Assembly (NCBI RefSeq): GCF_023101765.2
Contig: NC_064215.1
Coordinates: forward strand, 8,990,001 to 9,054,000
DNA length: 64,000 nt
Origin: Spodoptera frugiperda
Taxonomy: Eukaryota > Arthropoda > Insecta > Lepidoptera > Noctuidae
Reading direction: 5' to 3'
Within the stretch, counting starts at the first letter, position 1; each line of letters starts with the position of its first letter. The position numbers and the translations under genes are program-made. A model generated the notes under the pieces. It made no database searches. It was not told where the DNA came from and saw nothing but the letters and a program-made list of their open reading frames with translations. Positions 21,138 to 33,039 of the stretch are shown in pieces.

Positions 21138-21560
21138 ATGAAACACGACGGTAAACGAGCAGACGGATCACCTGATGGTAAGCAATTGCCGCCGCCCATG
21201 GACAGCCGAAACACCAGAGGTACCACAAATGCGTTGCCTTTTGGGGGCTAGGAATTTAAGGGTTGTTGGGGAATTGGGGATTGTGAAGGGGGGTAATTGG
21301 CAAATGCCTACGGCATTAAGCCCACCTTGTAAATGCCTACGGCATTAAGCCCACCTTGTAAATGCCTACGGCATTAAGCCCACCTTGTACACTTTGATGT
21401 GCATAAAGAGAAATAAATAAATAAAATAATTGGGCTACCGGTAACCTCACTCACAGAATGCAAACGTTGTTTCACGTCGGTTTTCTGTGAGCCGTGCGTC
21501 ACTCCGGTCGAGTCGGCCCATTCATGCCGAAGCATGGCTCTGAGGCTCTCCCACACTTAT
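21138..21560 (-). mobile_element. Repeat C interrupted by a triplicated LINE tail
   Basis: Reversed repeat C runs from 21138 (acggtaaacgagcagacgga, ccgccgcccatggac) to about 21300 and resumes at about 21428 (ttgggctaccggtaacctca ... agcatggctctgaggctctc). Between them, a 29-bp unit (atgcctacggcattaagccc plus accttgta) is present three times head to tail (21301-21388), then cactttgatgtgcataaaga and aaataaataaataaa. The latter is a LINE-type 3' end. Confidence 0.75.
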
Positions 21561-22104
21561 ACTGATTTTATTCTGTAAAATCATATAACATTATTATTTT
21601 TATATTATTACATACGGAGGAAAACTACCACTCTTATCTCCTGACGAACAAACAGATGTAGTGAAGGAATTAACCGTATGTGTGTGTAAATAAACTATTA
21701 AGTTGAATGAAGTTTCTTGCTCGTACACTTTTGAACGAGCACCTATCTTCACTGACGGGCATACTGACAGATTAGTTTTTATTCGTTCGCATTTCAAAAG
21801 TATCTATTTATGGTTTACCAAATTGATTTAAATGCTTTGATTTTGACTTGGACTTTGAACTTAAATGATCCTAAATCGATAGAAAGTGACAAAAGAGATA
21901 CATAGCCATAACATAAGTATTAAGTATGGTTATTTTTTTTTAAAGAATGTATTCCGGTATTCACTGCAGTCCCTTGTTTGGGTCGCTCGCGTTTGTGGTT
22001 CAGGTAGCCAGAAACAGTTAACGGTTTGAAGTTCAAAAGGGACCTATCTGTCATACGAGATGAATGTTGATTTCTCTTTTACATTTTTTGACAAATTCTT
22101 GTGT
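21561..22104. other. No gene seen
   Basis: No recognised element or coding region. Confidence 0.4.
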
Positions 22105-22435
22105 GTTCTTTAACGGTGCTCCGCACTAGGATTTCCTCCTGTGTCGAGGATACGTTTACAAACAAACAAGTTCACATAAATAATATGATGAATTTTATGT
22201 TTACAGTGATTAAGTGATTATACATACGTCCTAACTAATTGACTGCACGGTTAGCGTGGTAGCCGGGAAGCGGCCGTGCAACGTGTAGCGGGTTCGATTC
22301 TCGTACAGAGCAACATTTTATGGTATCCAACACAAAAAAATTAAAATCGGACCAGCTGTTTCGGAGATTAGCGCCTTCAAACAAACTCTTCAGTTTTATA
22401 AATCAATATAAAGATATAGAAGTATAGTTATATTA
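22105..22435. mobile_element. SINE-B pieces followed by a LINE tail
   Basis: A reversed SINE-B tail (ctaggatttcctcctgtgtc, 22128-22175) precedes a forward SINE-B head (cacggttagcgtggtagccg ... agcgggttcgattctcg, 22247-22315). The head is then fused to a LINE 3' tail (aaaatcggaccagctgtttc, ggagattagcgccttcaaac, aaactcttcagttttataa; 22335-22435). Confidence 0.65.
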
Positions 22436-22734
22436 CCTACTCAATTTACAGTAAAGTAGCACAGCAGTTCATAAAATAAAATAATTGAATATAATATTGC
22501 ATTCGTGAATTAATTTATTTTAATTAAGTTATATATGGGACTGAAGCTGAATATAATTCCATGAAGTAATTCACCAGTTGATTGCTGTAGTGCAGGCATT
22601 CGACGGATGAATTGGCTTTTCACGAGGTTTCTGGTACTTGACCAATTTTACGTGGAAATTGGACGTAATTAGATCTTTTTATTCGTACGAGATTGTGAAT
22701 GGTTTTAATTAACGATTCCCGTGTGTAATAGGGT
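22436..22734. other. No gene seen
   Basis: AT-rich spacer. Confidence 0.4.
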
Positions 22735-23085
22735 TCACTTTTGAATGGCGCGTCTGTTTAGAATGCAAGTGAAACAAAAAACGAAATAGGGATGATGACG
22801 GGGTATGAGAATTAAAAATCTATTTAGTCCGTCAGTTAGGTAATGAAAAAATATTAGACACGTATTTTTTATTTTGTCATATAAGGTAACAAAACTTAGA
22901 TAAAACGAATCAAAGTTTAGGAGTGGGAGCACACATTTCTACGCATAAAACTTACCTAGAAGTGACGTCACGCGACATTTCAAATCGCTATATCTTCCAA
23001 AGTATTTGTTTCCTTAAAAAAATTAAAAATACGTGTCTAATATTTGAAAATAATCTACAAGACGGACTTTAAAATAAAAATTCCT
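22735..23085. mobile_element. MITE-F copy 1
   Basis: Subterminal inverted repeats: atattagacacgtatttttt (22851 on) pairs with aaaaatacgtgtctaatatt (23025 on). Outer blocks agggatgatgacgggg and ctacaagacggac recur at 52120-52440. The centre holds cctagaagtgacgtcacgcg with a TGACGTCA palindrome. Confidence 0.7.
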
Positions 23086-23275
23086 TTTTAAAAGGCTGTC
23101 AAACTCTGTGACTCCTCTGGTGTTGCGGGTGTTCATCAGCGGCGCTGATCGCTTACCATCAGCTGAAACGTATGCTCTTTTGCCCTCTATTTCATAAAAA
23201 ATAACCTAGGAATGGTACTCGAGACCTCTCACCAGGTAGTTGCACTTGCCACCACTCCACAGACGAGTACAAACA
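23086..23275 (+). repeat. Repeat C-related copy and SINE-A-like scrap
   Basis: 23086-23190 matches the 1240-1370 subfamily (tttttaaaaggctgtcaaac, gactcctctggtgttgcggg, ggcgctgatcgcttaccatc). 23205-23272 resembles a degraded SINE-A head in reverse (ggaatggtactcgagacc, ccaccactccac). Confidence 0.55.
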
Positions 23276-24544
23276 GCAGAACTCTAGCGAACAACTCAAG
23301 TCTGTAATAACAGTCGAATTCAGGGCTGCATCTAGGTCAAAGGTGCTTCAACCGGAGTGAGGTTCCACAAAACTGTTGGTAATGATGACTGTATTAATTG
23401 TGGCCGCTTTCAGACCTCTCCTACTTACGCCGTCCTAATTTTATGGCACGTTTTTGTGTCAACATACCAAAAAACCTAGATGCTTCTTTCTCCTTAGTAC
23501 TAATAATTACTTATTTATTACTTAAGTCTTTTTGTTAGGTACTGGCTACTTCGGCGCGATTACACCCGCTATGCTCAGTTCCTTTTGATCGTAGCTTGAT
23601 GTTTAGCTTATAATCTTCCTCGATAAATGGACTATAGAACACACAAAGAATTTTTGTAATCGGAGTAAGTCGGGTAAATAAGAAAACTGTTTTAAAAAAA
23701 AAACGTTGCGCACTCTAGGATTTTACTTCTGTGTCGTGTGCACGTTTACAAACATTCACATACACACAGCTTTATATAAAAGTATAAAATTTTATTGGCT
23801 GCTATGGTTTGAGTATGAACATGAATTAATACTCGTTGTAAATTATTTATGCAGTCAATATTTCCAGCAAGTTTTCAAGAAGAATGTTTAGTTTTTCTTT
23901 CAATCAATGGAACAGACAAATCTATTCGGTCAATTCTATTAACCAAATTCACCAAAAACATTCGCGAAATCGACAACACTCCTTCCAAACAATGTTTGAA
24001 TTTGAATAAAAAAGCTATTTGATAAAGCAAATATAATTTGAAGTAGGCTTAGGATAAGGGGTTCAAGACTTTGACTAGGTTAGTTACTCAAAGGGTATTT
24101 ACTATAGGCCAAATCCATCAGGTTTTGGCTGGCCAAGTGGATTCCCTTTGTTTGCGTTCCCACCAAAGCGTTTGTAAGTACATAAAACATATTGCTTTGG
24201 ACACCACGTATGTATGTTACATTATTTGTTAGTTGTCTGCCAATATTAGGTCTTATTTATTGAATGTACGAGTACCTAAATCTATTTTACTGTGTGACGT
24301 CATGTTTAATTTATTATTCATCCAAAGAATCGCATGCTAAGATATGGAATGGAGTGCACCAAAAAACCCTCGGCTGGTCGGACGATCCTCCTTTTCTTAG
24401 GGAATTCTGGTTTCTAATTTCCTCTCTGTTTTCTAAATAGGTGAACATATTCCGTTGTCGCATCGCTGCTTACCGCTACTCGAGATAAGCCAAATGCCAT
24501 CCAACTAAAAATGGAAAACTTCCCTTTAGAAAAATAATAGTAAA
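23276..24544. other. LINE tail and SINE-B scraps; no gene
   Basis: A LINE tail at 23575-23665 (gatcgtagcttgatgttta, cttcctcgataaatggacta) matches 34600-34660. A SINE-B tail in reverse lies at 23703-23770 (cactctaggattttacttct). The rest shows nothing recognised. Confidence 0.5.
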
Positions 24545-24715
24545 ATATGCAATCCTCATCACCATCATCATCAATAGCCTATTAGTGGCCACAGCTGACT
24601 AAAGCCTCTTCTTGCATGGATAAAGTTTGAGCAAACTTAAAATTCTAAATTATAAGTCCAGGTTTCCTCACGATGTTTTCCTTCACCGTTTGTCAGAAGT
24701 GCAATATTAAATATA
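24545..24715 (+). repeat. Repeat E copy, reversed relative to 54785
   Basis: Blocks tagtggccacagctgactaa, agcctcttcttgcatgg, agtttgagcaaac and ccttcaccgtttgtcag match repeat E. The left edge carries a catcaccatcatcatcaa run. Confidence 0.6.
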
Positions 24716-25110
24716 AATCAGAAACTACAATAACATTCGAATACTTGTAATTATGACGTTTCCACAATAGACTGGTCGGATACCGGTCCAATCAACGAGA
24801 TCGCAGTACAATATGCGTTAATTAGCCGGCCCTTGCTTCTGAACCAATGACTGACGTTCCTAGAATGCGGCTCTATGCCCGTAGTTATGAATCTTTCAAT
24901 AAATACGCCGTTAATTGGGAATATTGATTGGAGGTGCCGTTTGTGTAGAAGTTCTGTTCTTAATATGAGTAGTGTTTTAACTGTATTACTTTGAAGGTGT
25001 ACGTGTTTAGTAATTGTTGTTGGTTATGTTTGAATAAGACTTATAAATAAGTGTTAGATTTGAAATACTTTTCACATATCTACAGTCCGAATTGTTAAAA
25101 ATGTGCCTGT
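24716..25110. other. No gene seen
   Basis: No recognised element. Confidence 0.4.
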
Positions 25111-25112
25111 GA

Positions 25113-25415
25113 CTTTTTTATGGTACAAACCGGTAAACGAGCAGACGGATCACCTGATAGCAATCGCCGCCGCCCATCGGCACCCGAAATACCAGAGGCG
25201 TTACAAGTGCGTTGCCGGTATTTTGGGGGCATAAAGAGTTTAAGGGTTGTTGGCGATTGGGAAGGGAGTAATTGGGCCTTAACCCAATTACTCACACAAT
25301 GAAACACAACGTAACGTTATTTCACGTCGGTTTTATATAAGGCTGTGGTATCACTCCGGTTGAGCAGGCTCATTCGTGCCAAAGCATGGCTCTCTCACCC
25401 TTAAAACTACCAACT
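25113..25415 (-). repeat. Repeat C copy, near full length
   Basis: Reversed: tttttatggtacaaaccgg, taaacgagcagacggatcac, ccgccgcccatcggcacc, attgggccttaacccaatta (altered), ttcacgtcggttttatat, gttgagcaggctcattcgtg, ccaaagcatggctctctcac. Confidence 0.8.
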
Positions 25416-26120
25416 TACCAATTACGGGGGGTCACAATCGGCTCAAAATAAAGCAACGAGACATTCAGGTTAATTTTGTATTAAAAAACTCAGTAATACA
25501 TAGAATTGTACTAATATTATAATTACTGATGTCGAATTGAAACACTTGAAACTCACACGTCACAAACACTTAAACAACCACACACATTAAAGCCAATTTA
25601 AACCACAAACGTATAAAACAGTAATCGACGAGCGATGGAAACTTTCAGCGGTTGGCAGCCGGTCGGTTGAAGGGCCCTTTGGTGCAACCTGAATTAATGG
25701 CGACCCCGGGGCCCCAAAATACTGGAATTTGCAAATGTAACTGCACTCTCGAGTTCCGCCTGTTTCAAAGTGAAACTATTTTGAGAGATCACTTTGTCTG
25801 TTTTTGCATAGAAGTGAGTTAGGTAATACTTTGACTGCCAACAAATATCTGTTGAAGCCAAAACCTTCGCTAGCACCAGTCATTTTTTCACCCCATGGCG
25901 GTTAATGTCTTAAACAAATATTTCGCGGTCTTTAATTGTGGTATCTTTATGTAAGTACCTAATTACTTGGTTTATTATGTCGTTTGTATGACATAAACAT
26001 CCACTTTATGCTAGTATTCCCCGTACTTCCTAACTTTCCCGGTCCAACCATTTTATCTCACTTACACAAAGCCCTATTAAAGGAACCTGATATTGTGCCC
26101 ATGTCTTAAAAAATCTGTTC
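25416..26120. other. No gene seen
   Basis: Mixed composition including a short GC-rich patch near 25660-25725 (gaccccggggccccaaaata). No recurring repeat or credible reading frame. Confidence 0.4.
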
Positions 26121-26124
26121 AAAT

Positions 26125-26300
26125 TTTCACACTACGATTCTGTCTTGTGTGCGTTTGCAAAAACATAAGTTCACATACACATGCCACCCAAACCCGAAAC
26201 AACAATTTGTGGATCACGCAAAGAGTAGCACCGTGCGGAAATCAAAATAAATCACACCCGCTACACTTTCCGTAATAGCTAATTGCCCAGCCGCCTATTG
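26125..26300 (-). mobile_element. SINE-B copy
   Basis: Reversed SINE-B with cactacgattctgtcttgtg at the tail, aacaatttgtggatcacgca in the middle, and a degraded B-box region (gtgcggaaatcaaaat) and head (aattgcccagccgcc). Confidence 0.65.
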
Positions 26301-27355
26301 GTCAGATTTAACATAACAAATAATTGATAATTACTACCAATATAGCATTACTTTAACATAACAATATTTTGTAACAACATCTTAACAAAATCACACAATA
26401 CAAATCTTATACCAACTTGAATTCAAATATACACTTCTGGTATTGAAGAAGACTTCTTTCCAAGTGGGCACTGAATACATATTCGCTGCGTCCAATGTTG
26501 CTGCGACAAACATCTTTCACTCGTAACCCTAGTTTGGGGCAGAGTTGTATTGGGAAAAGGATTGACTACGAATTATGTTTGTCGATTTCCAAATTCGAAT
26601 GGAGAATACGTACTATATTTTTGCTCAACAGATGGCGCTAACTTTGAGAACTCCTTTTAAAAACATTGATTGAGTGAAGACACAAAAACATTGATTTCAC
26701 GCAGTTTATGCAAAGATTTGGTAATAATAATTATGTACTTAGGGTGTGGAAATTATACGTAGGTATGTCCCAAGTCTGCAGTAAAATGATACCACTGATG
26801 TGTAAACCAGTACAATTTTGTAAAAATCAAAATTTATATGCTAAAGCTACTGAATTTAAAACAAAAACAATTTAATAAAATAAAGAATCAAAAGAAACAT
26901 TATTATCACAATATAAAATAATGAAACATATAACCGGGTAGTTACAAAAAGAATAAAATTTTGAAAAAAAAAAATACATCAAACAAAAAAGCAATTAAGA
27001 AACATCACATTGCATATTAAAAAAGTATATAAACAAAAGCGAGACGGATTTCTGATCCAATTTTACTCACTTTATTATAATAAAGTCTAGAACAGACTAG
27101 AACTAAAACTGCAACTGCAAAAATCAATTTGATTTAAGATTCAGTTCATCAAGCGATCGACTGCCAACCAATCCCATAGGACTAAGATTTAACCCTAAGA
27201 CTGCAATTAAGCTGTAGCGTTGCCGTTGGTCCGATTGCGGTGTAAAAAATTGTTCCCGAAGGACATTACAGTTTGTGACGAGGTTCATGTTTCTCGCTCT
27301 GCAGTTTACAGGTTAGTAATGTTTAAAATCTTTGTTTAAAATATCGCATTTTCAC
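26301..27355. other. No gene seen
   Basis: Highly AT-rich, about 1 kb; no supported feature. Confidence 0.45.
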
Positions 27356-27357
27356 TC

Positions 27358-27605
27358 CTCTTATCCTGTGCACATTACGGCATGTAACGCCATTATACAA
27401 TGTACACTCACTTTTCACCGTTTGTGTTTTAAGACCTACATATGTAATAGGAGGTTACCTTATTGCCATACACATTCCAGCTTCCGTGCTACTACTGAGA
27501 AATTTTTGACAAACCGTAAAATGCCCAGCAGTACTTTGCCTGTCCCGCGAACCCGAGACCCCTTGTCCAGCAGTCGCACATGCGACCACTCGACCAACAA
27601 GGTAG
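27358..27605 (-). mobile_element. SINE-A copy, diverged
   Basis: Reversed: cacattacggcatgtaacgc, gtaataggaggttaccttat, ttccgtgctactactgagaa and head gcgaccactcgaccaacaag. The B-box region has lost a few bases (tcccgcgaacccgagacc). Confidence 0.75.
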
Positions 27606-28355
27606 TAAATACACATAGTAGTAGTTTAAAATACATATAGAAAATACGTATTGAAAACTACGGAACAATATTATTTCATTCACATTGAATACAAATGAGA
27701 GAACATGCTAGTTATAACATAAAATACATATATGCAATACTCGAACAGCGCACTTTAAAAGCATTCTAGATTTGCTCTGCATAATTTAGCAATTCATACA
27801 TTGGAAATGCATTAATTTTCTAGTTCGATATAATAAAATAAATCGAAAATCTTCATTTAGGTATTTCATAGAGTCAATGTTTATTTAACTTCTTTATGTA
27901 CCCAATTCAAACTGGTACGAGACACTTCACTATCGTAATCTTCAAACACAACACTACCTCCCATTAAAGCCGTGGCCGATACATTTAGAACACCTTATAT
28001 ACTTACCGTTTGATAGTACATTACACTTCATGTACTAAACGGTGAGTATAGCCAATTCACAGGTACTCAAGCAACTGGGAATCGTCCGCTTAGTAAACTG
28101 TCATCAGTAACGTGTTTAGATGTCCACGTGTTGTATGTCCACATTGGTAGACGTTTGCTAGATGGCGCATTTGATAACTATGGCTAATAATAATTTTGGA
28201 CGAAAAAAATGCAGAGCGTTACCTATTGTGATACTTATGACACTTCCAACACATTAATGTTTATGAATATGATGATAAGATGAAATATATAAACTGAACA
28301 ACGTTTTACAAAAAAAAAGAGTACCTCAAAATCCTCAGATGTTATCTTGGCTACT
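27606..28355. other. No gene seen
   Basis: AT-rich with no recurring element. Confidence 0.4.
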
Positions 28356-28510
28356 TTTTTTTTGAGCGAGGCGAAAGGCAGTGTCACACTGACTAAAAAC
28401 TACTTACTCCGTTCCTACTCCTGATTGTCGAGCCGGAGCCCTGGTACCCCGCTAGGCAGTCAGCAGCTCCGGTTCGGCATCAGCTCAGCTGGGCCCCAAC
28501 TTTTAGTCAA
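28356..28510 (-). repeat. Repeat D copy, reversed
   Basis: Reads tttttttttgagcgaggcga, cagtgtcacactgactaaaa, gttcctactcctgattgtcg, agccggagccctggtacccc, ttcggcatcagctc, tgggcccca: D in reverse, with a large deletion in the core. Confidence 0.65.
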
Positions 28511-29184
28511 TGCGTTTCCTCTTAGCTATAAACTTAACAGATATATACAGATAGATAGAAGCAGAGGCTTCCGTCTTCTAGTCGTGCTCTGTCGTGAAAT
28601 TTATTAAATATTTATTTATACAACTTTACACAAATGTAGCATGTCACATCCAGTATAAGGCTCCTCACTCCTCTACATCTTTGTACAAATAGCTGTGGCT
28701 CCTGAAACGGACACATGTTATTGTCCCAAAAGGCTTTTTACAAGAAACACCCAAGAATGTACACAATTGCTGAAAAGGTATTTCAGCGGTTTTTTTCATA
28801 TACTCACCGTATAAAGGTTGCCATTGAAAGCCTGAAATTGGGTTTTTCATGAACGTTAAATAGTATATTATTGTACAAATGTGTCTATTTAATAGAATGA
28901 TAATATGAAGGTTGTTATATAAGAAATATATTTTGCGTAGGTAAATTTATTAACTGTTAATTTTCGCATTCCATTTGTAAGCACTTAATAAAACTATTTT
29001 TTTAAATATACCAAATGATATCACTGATTCTTTAGTATGTGCTTTAGTTACGACATTTTGAAAAGGGTCATTATGAGTCCTAACTATCACACATTATGGT
29101 TAGGAAAGAATAAAAAAATCGTATATGTGAAACGTGTGTTTAGTAGGTATTTTTGTGTGTGTGTTTTTGGAAATCAATGCACCC
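28511..29184. other. No gene seen
   Basis: No recognised element. Confidence 0.4.
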
Positions 29185-29250
29185 AATTCGGACTGCCTCG
29201 TTGGTCAAGGGCCTGCCTACTCTTTAGAGCATAAAAGGCGTGACGTTGCA
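29185..29250 (+). repeat. SINE-A head-to-tail scrap
   Basis: gactgcctcgttggtcaagg (head) is joined directly to ctactctttagagcataaaaggcg-type tail, so almost the whole SINE-A body is deleted. Confidence 0.6.
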
Positions 29251-30504
29251 AATACAAACCTAGTGAATACAGACCAATAAGGAACTCCATTAATTCATCA
29301 CTAGATTCAATTACTCAAGCCCTAACATTTAACTACAGCTAGTCTAGTTTCTAGTACATAAACGAATTACTCTAGACTAGCAGAGACTGCGGTCTAACTC
29401 TTATTGTGGGAACTGTTTCCAATCACAAACTCAGTAGTTAAACAGTTAGTTCATCAACCGATGCTGTTAGTTTACTTTGTTACTGGTTACTGGTTACATC
29501 GATTTTGTATTGTAATTGTGTTGTCGAGAATTTCGTTTAACGTTGTGTTTTGTTTTGTTTTGCTGTTGTACCGTAATGTGTTTGTTTTGGTTTTAAGTAT
29601 TTTGCCTAGGTGCTTTTTTTTTGGTTTTTGGATTGGAATTATAAAGGCTTTGATAAAAATAAATTGTTTATTTTACCTACTTTACCGTTTATGTCTGTTA
29701 ACATTAGCTCAAGTCAGCTCATTCCCTGTCTGTATACTAAATGTCATAAAAATCCGTTCAGTAGTTTCAGACAAACATTTAAACATCCAAACAAACTTTC
29801 ACATGTATAATTAGAGCGATAAATGAAATGCGTCTCAATTTCCTTTTATATAACCTATATTTGTTTTCTTTTAATAACATACCAACACAACGTCAAGCCA
29901 TTTAATCTCGGTATATAAATATAAATATGGACTCATCGCCTTACACATACTCGAACATCGAGACCACAGTAAAACATATATTTATATTAAACATTATACC
30001 TACATACAACGCCTAACACGTTAGAACCAAAACATTAGCAAACTATACAACTACTACCGTCCAACTTGAAGGTCACCAAGTATGGAGCTCAACAGGGCGC
30101 GATACTGGCGATACTATGGAGGAACATTTGACACACTTTAGTGAACCGTGGCCAACGATATCTATCACGACTCGGCCGTGTTCCGCTAAATTAAACGGCA
30201 CGGAACCTCCCGTGGAGAGGACTGCGTTTACACCGAAATGTAACAATGTGGTCTAGATTATGTTCGTAAGTAGTCATTATCTGACTAAATGATAGTGGAA
30301 ACATGAAACATTGAATCAACAACGAATTTAGTTTTATAAAATAAAGGCTACAAAAGAGCACTTTTACACGTCAAAATTATTATATAAAAAATCTAGATGA
30401 GATCGATATTTCCTAACGGACTAGGTACATTGAGAAGAAATGCCGAAACAAACTCAGAGAATGAATTATCACAAAGTTTTAAGTAGACACCATTTTAATT
30501 CATT
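29251..30504. other. RTE-like tail; no gene
   Basis: A 136-codon open frame at 29404-29814 is Cys/Leu/Phe-rich and its end is a RTE-like LINE tail (aaaatccgttcagtagtttc at about 29750). I read this as chance and repeat, not a gene. The rest shows nothing recognised. Confidence 0.5.
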
Positions 30505-30565
30505 ACAGTAATACTTTGCCTGACCCGGGTGTCGCACTTTCAACCACTCGACAAACAATACAGTA
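30505..30565 (-). repeat. SINE-A head scrap
   Basis: agtaatactttgcctgaccc is followed by tgtcgcactttcaaccactc; the B box between them is deleted. Confidence 0.55.
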
Positions 30566-30786
30566 ACACTACTCAATCAAATACAAATAAAAACAAATAG
30601 TACAGTTTTAAAAATATTAACACACAACGAGAATGTAGATAGTAGGTATTAATCTAACTCGCTTGATTAAATCGTAGCGCTGCAGTTCTAGCATTTGTCA
30701 GAACAGAACAATTTGTATCCATTACTAAGTCTGTGTGGAATCTCGTAATGTCTCGAGAAAGGCTATATTCTACAATTAACGTTTAG

Positions 30787-31134
30787 GGTGCTTTTCCAAC
30801 AGAGATGTGCTATGTGGCTATGCTATGAAGATGTAATAGCTAAGCTGTGGAACTATGTGACCGTTTCCATTGATACTAAGATATGTAGCTGTGCGAGTAA
30901 GATGTGCTCTGAATATGCGCCGCCGCAAAATAACTGTGCGAGGCGGGCAACTCGAGTATGCTATGTTTCGATAGTCGGGAATTCATCCGTAGCACGCATC
31001 AGTCCATATAAAAATATAGCTTAGCTGAGTCCGTTTCCACCAGTGCTAAGCTATGTGCACCAATGAATATGATTGGTGGAAGCCAAACGCAACCACAGCA
31101 ACGTAGCATAGCACATCTCTGGTGGAAAAGACAC
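30787..31134. mobile_element. MITE-C copy 2
   Basis: Starts ggtgcttttccaacagagat and ends atctctggtggaaaagacac. Its right half (tgattggtggaagccaaacg, caaccacagcaacgtagc) is the reverse of the left half of copy 1, so the copies are inserted in opposite orientation. Confidence 0.8.
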
Positions 31135-31312
31135 TTAATTGCTTAATTGCTTGTATAGTGATGAAAATGATTATTGCAAATCTTTGATGAGAGTTTGATT
31201 CATATCTTTTTTAATTGAGTTGTTTGTTCTTTAGGATCTAATGAAAAGATGATTGATTGATAAATAAATCTACGTTGATGAAAGATTTTGCCTCTGAAAC
31301 TAAGAATAAAGC

Positions 31313-31380
31313 TATGACGTTCAAAAGTGCCTTCCTGGTCTATTTGAAATAAATAATTAAATAAACTTTGACTTTGAGTA
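31313..31380 (+). mobile_element. LINE 3' tail (tatgacgttcaaaagtgcc type)
   Basis: tatgacgttcaaaagtgcct, cctggtctatttgaaataaa and aactttgactttgag match 44176-44240. The tail of TTTGAC repeats is a common LINE 3' end in Lepidoptera. Confidence 0.6.
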
Positions 31381-31610
31381 AATGAGGTAAATAGAAATCG
31401 ACAGGTGATTATGTATATGTACAGGAATGGGGTGAATACATGTTACATTTTCTTAAAGTTTATTCACCCCATTCCTTTATCTAATAACCCCTCGAATTCT
31501 ATTCATACTCTGTCCGTATACCAAATTTTATCAAAATCCGTTCAGTAGTTTCAGCGTGATTGACAGACAAATACCCAAACATCCAAACAAACAATCTTTC
31601 ACATTTATAA
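31381..31610 (+). mobile_element. RTE-like LINE tail behind a hairpin
   Basis: 31420-31480 holds ggaatggggtgaata paired with tattcaccccattcc. A RTE-like 3' tail follows (ccaaattttatcaaaatccg, ttcagtagtttcagcgtgat, catccaaacaaacaatcttt). Confidence 0.55.
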
Positions 31611-31614
31611 TACA

Positions 31615-31755
31615 TACATACAAAACCTCACGCCTGTCTCCCATGGGGGTAGGCAGAGACAATGGAACGCCAATTGCCACGGTTCTTACACACTTCTTTC
31701 GCTTCATCAACAGTCGTCAGTCTTTTTATGCATGCTCGTCGGTTAAAGGTGCTTT
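31615..31755 (+). repeat. Repeat G copy
   Basis: cctcacgcctgtctcccatg, ggggtaggcagagacaatgg, acacttctttcgcttcatca, tgctcgtcggttaaaggtgc. This is the best-preserved copy of the family in the window. Confidence 0.6.
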
Positions 31756-31776
31756 TAATACATGTATAATATAATT

Positions 31777-32370
31777 GTGATAAGTTCCAATACGAGTTAT
31801 GAGTCTCATTTACCTAATACTAGTTCGGCTTCGGTGTACACGGCACCCTATCTCGTCGCTTCCTGCAACTCCCACCTAGTCTTCCGCTGCACACTTATTC
31901 AACCAAACGTTACCGTTCCGAATGGGGTGACCCATTCCTGTATCTAATAACCCTCGAATTCTATTCACTCCGCTTTACAGTATGTCACTTTTCACCCCAA
32001 ACCAGCTCATACCCTGCCATACCAAATTTTATCAAAACCTGTTCAGTAGTTTCAGCGTGATTGACGGACAAAGAATTATTCAAATCGGACCAGTAGTTCC
32101 GGAGATTAGCGCGTTCAAACAAACAATCAAACAAACTCTTCAGCTTTATAATATTAGTATAGATAGTATAGATTAGTGTGATAAGTTCTATTATGAGTTA
32201 TGACTTTATGAGTCACATTTACCTAATACTAGTTCGGCTTCGGTGTACACGGCACCCTATCTCGTCGCTTCCTGCAACTCCCACTTCGCGCAGCACAGCT
32301 TTGTATACACTGTACACTGTACAGCTACATGTGCGATATTCAACCAAACGTTACCGTTCCGAAGCGATGC
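31777..32370 (+). repeat. Direct local duplication with LINE tail between
   Basis: 31777-31925 and 32178-32366 share tacctaatactagttcggct, tcggtgtacacggcacccta, tctcgtcgcttcctgcaact and caaccaaacgttaccgttcc in order. The second copy has an extra piece (cgcagcacagctttgtatac). Between them is a RTE-like tail ending ataatattagtatagat. Open frames in both copies share SSASVYTAPYLVASCNSH-type peptide, but only for that reason. Confidence 0.65.
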
Positions 32371-32599
32371 CTCGTCCGCCTTGCTCGTCTCAATACTTGT
32401 GACGTCACTATTTATGAGTTCTAGAACTTTCTTCGTATTAGATGTTTGTGTGAAATGTGCTAGTGTTTGTTTTGAGTCGATGAAATGTTGTGTTTAGTTG
32501 GTTTACACACACATATAAATAGGGTATTAAGATATATTGGCTAATTTGTTATGAATACTTATTTGAATGATGGCTTTGTGGCATTGTTTTTTTAAGGGG
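32371..32599. other. No gene seen
   Basis: No recognised element. Confidence 0.35.
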
Positions 32600-32790
32600 G
32601 AAAAAATCTTCCAAGTTCTTCTACCGTCTTTGGCGAGGCGAGACTCCGGAGCTGCGGACTACAGGGGATCCGGTTCGATGGTCAGAAGTAGGAACGGGGT
32701 GGTTTTTAGTCAGTAAGGGTCTGACATTCCCTCTCGCCTCGCCCTACGAAGGAGAAGTCATTGGATGATTTTTCCCCCTTAAAAATAAAA
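32600..32790 (+). repeat. Repeat D copy
   Basis: Core ggtttttagtcagtaagggt, ctgacattccctctcgcctc, gagaagtcattggatgattt and A-rich end. Before it a short reversed D tail (taagggggaaaaaatcttcc) suggests two copies joined. Confidence 0.7.
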
Positions 32791-32849
32791 AAGGCCAGCC
32801 GAGACGGAGTGCTGCTTTTGTCATTAGCTGCATTTAACATGAGTAGACT

Positions 32850-32945
32850 CATGTATTTTGGTCTGAAATAAATCATACCCACAGAACTTTTTATCCCACA
32901 GAAATGCGAGTAAACCCGCTAGCAAAAGCTAGTATAACTATAATA
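32850..32945 (-). mobile_element. RTE-like LINE tail
   Basis: acagaactttttatcccaca, gaaatgcgagtaaacccgct, agcaaaagctagta, the same blocks as 1085-1140. Confidence 0.5.
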
Positions 32946-33039
32946 ACCAAACTACATAAGCTTATACCTACTTATAGCAAAACTAAGTGTATAAATTCCC
33001 TCGAGTATGATCGGAACACTTGTGTGGCTGTACACACAG

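Noticed and set aside
21301..21388. Three tandem units considered as a CRISPR array
   Set aside because: The units are contiguous with no spacers, and the setting is a eukaryotic LINE tail.
29404..29814. 136-codon open frame
   Set aside because: Composition is skewed to Phe, Leu, Val and Cys as expected from T-rich DNA, no domain is recognisable, and its end runs into a RTE-like LINE tail.
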